DNA of 64,000 nt. Origin: Hyaloraphidium curvatum. Lineage: Eukaryota; Monoblepharomycota; Hyaloraphidiomycetes; Hyaloraphidiales; Hyaloraphidiaceae. The position numbers and the translations under genes were made by a program. Positions 63,812 to 64,000 of the stretch are shown piece after piece. Positions within the stretch are counted from its first letter, which is position 1; the number at the start of each line of letters is the position of its first letter. The DNA lies in assembly GCA_025558095.1 (NCBI GenBank), contig JAIVFI010000036.1, positions 434,001 to 498,000 of the forward strand, written 5' to 3'. The notes beneath the pieces are model-generated. The model saw nothing but the letters and a program-made list of their open reading frames with translations. It searched no databases and was not told where the DNA came from.

Positions 63812-64000
63812 TCAGCGCCTCCACCGACCTCTCCCTTCTCCCGGGTCCCCAGAAGGTCTTCAGGTCCGGCATCTTCCCCGCATCCCCGTCCTGCTCGAGC
63901 CAAAAGGCCGAAAGCGTGCCCGACGACGCCCTCCGCGGTGTGCACAGCGGGACCATCGTCGGGGAGCTGTAGGCCGGGGCCACCGGCCGGTGCGAGGGCG
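63812..64000 (-). CDS. Family member K: C-terminal fragment cut by the window edge
   Basis: The last 62 codons of a - strand gene whose start lies beyond position 64000; stop (tca on +) at 63812. The readable end has PRRASSGTLSAFWLEQDGDA and GKMPDLKTFWGPGRRERS, matching member J position by position (PRRASSGSLSAF..., KLPDLKAFW). No knuckle or RVxF is visible because that part is outside the window. Confidence 0.75.

Overview
The window is eukaryotic nuclear DNA, very GC-rich and gene-dense. Genes lie on both strands and are split by short introns, mostly 46-70 nt, with GT...AG ends. Most protein-coding genes below were rebuilt exon by exon. Gene content (ARF-GEF of the GBF1/Gea type, F-box proteins, MYND zinc fingers, mitochondrial carrier, secreted Thr-rich proteins, many enzymes of bacterial flavour) fits an early-diverging fungus or a related protist. 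A GC-rich chytrid-like fungus such as Hyaloraphidium is my best guess, from general knowledge only and not from any search.

Layout. 0-13.3 kb (all + strand): 3' part of a GBF1/Gea ARF-GEF, a secreted protein with four P/Homo B domains, an F-box protein, a quinone oxidoreductase and a free-methionine-R-sulfoxide reductase. 13.6-18.4 kb: four small Pro/Ser-rich proteins of a recurring family. 19.3-22.5 kb (-): nitroreductase, short-chain dehydrogenase, enoyl-CoA isomerase. 22.8-31.3 kb: three more family members, with a beta-lactamase-fold serine hydrolase and an F-box-like protein between them. 32.4-36.4 kb: secreted Thr/Cys-rich protein, dipeptide-epimerase-like enzyme, esterase. 36.7-37.1 kb: three degenerate ~155-bp repeats. 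37.3-41.6 kb: an intact MYND gene and its decayed copy, a family member, and a nucleotide cyclase fused to hemerythrin. 41.8-49.9 kb: secreted ADP-ribosyltransferase-like protein, glycosyltransferase fused to a CPBP-type membrane domain, secreted sugar-dehydrogenase-like protein with NPCBM-like and Ig-like parts. 50.0-58.3 kb: Cys/His protein, phytanoyl-CoA dioxygenase, second quinone oxidoreductase, multi-pass membrane protein, mitochondrial carrier, and an F-box/LRR-like gene broken by one in-frame TGA. 59.0-64.0 kb: secreted NHL-propeller protein and two more family members, the last cut by the window edge.

The most striking feature is that family: ten loci (A to J and K in the entries) in about 50 kb. 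Members combine a C-x-H...C-[WFY]-x-C knuckle, a basic [KRH]-V-x-F motif followed at a constant 8-residue spacing by T-[WY]-[SG]-x-x-[DE]-[YL]-x-R, and often a C-terminal [LM]-P-D-L-[KR]-x-F-W. RVxF plus the downstream element resembles the PP1-docking segment of neurabin/spinophilin, and one member also has an upstream SILR. I propose a clustered, probably undescribed family of protein-phosphatase-1 adaptors.
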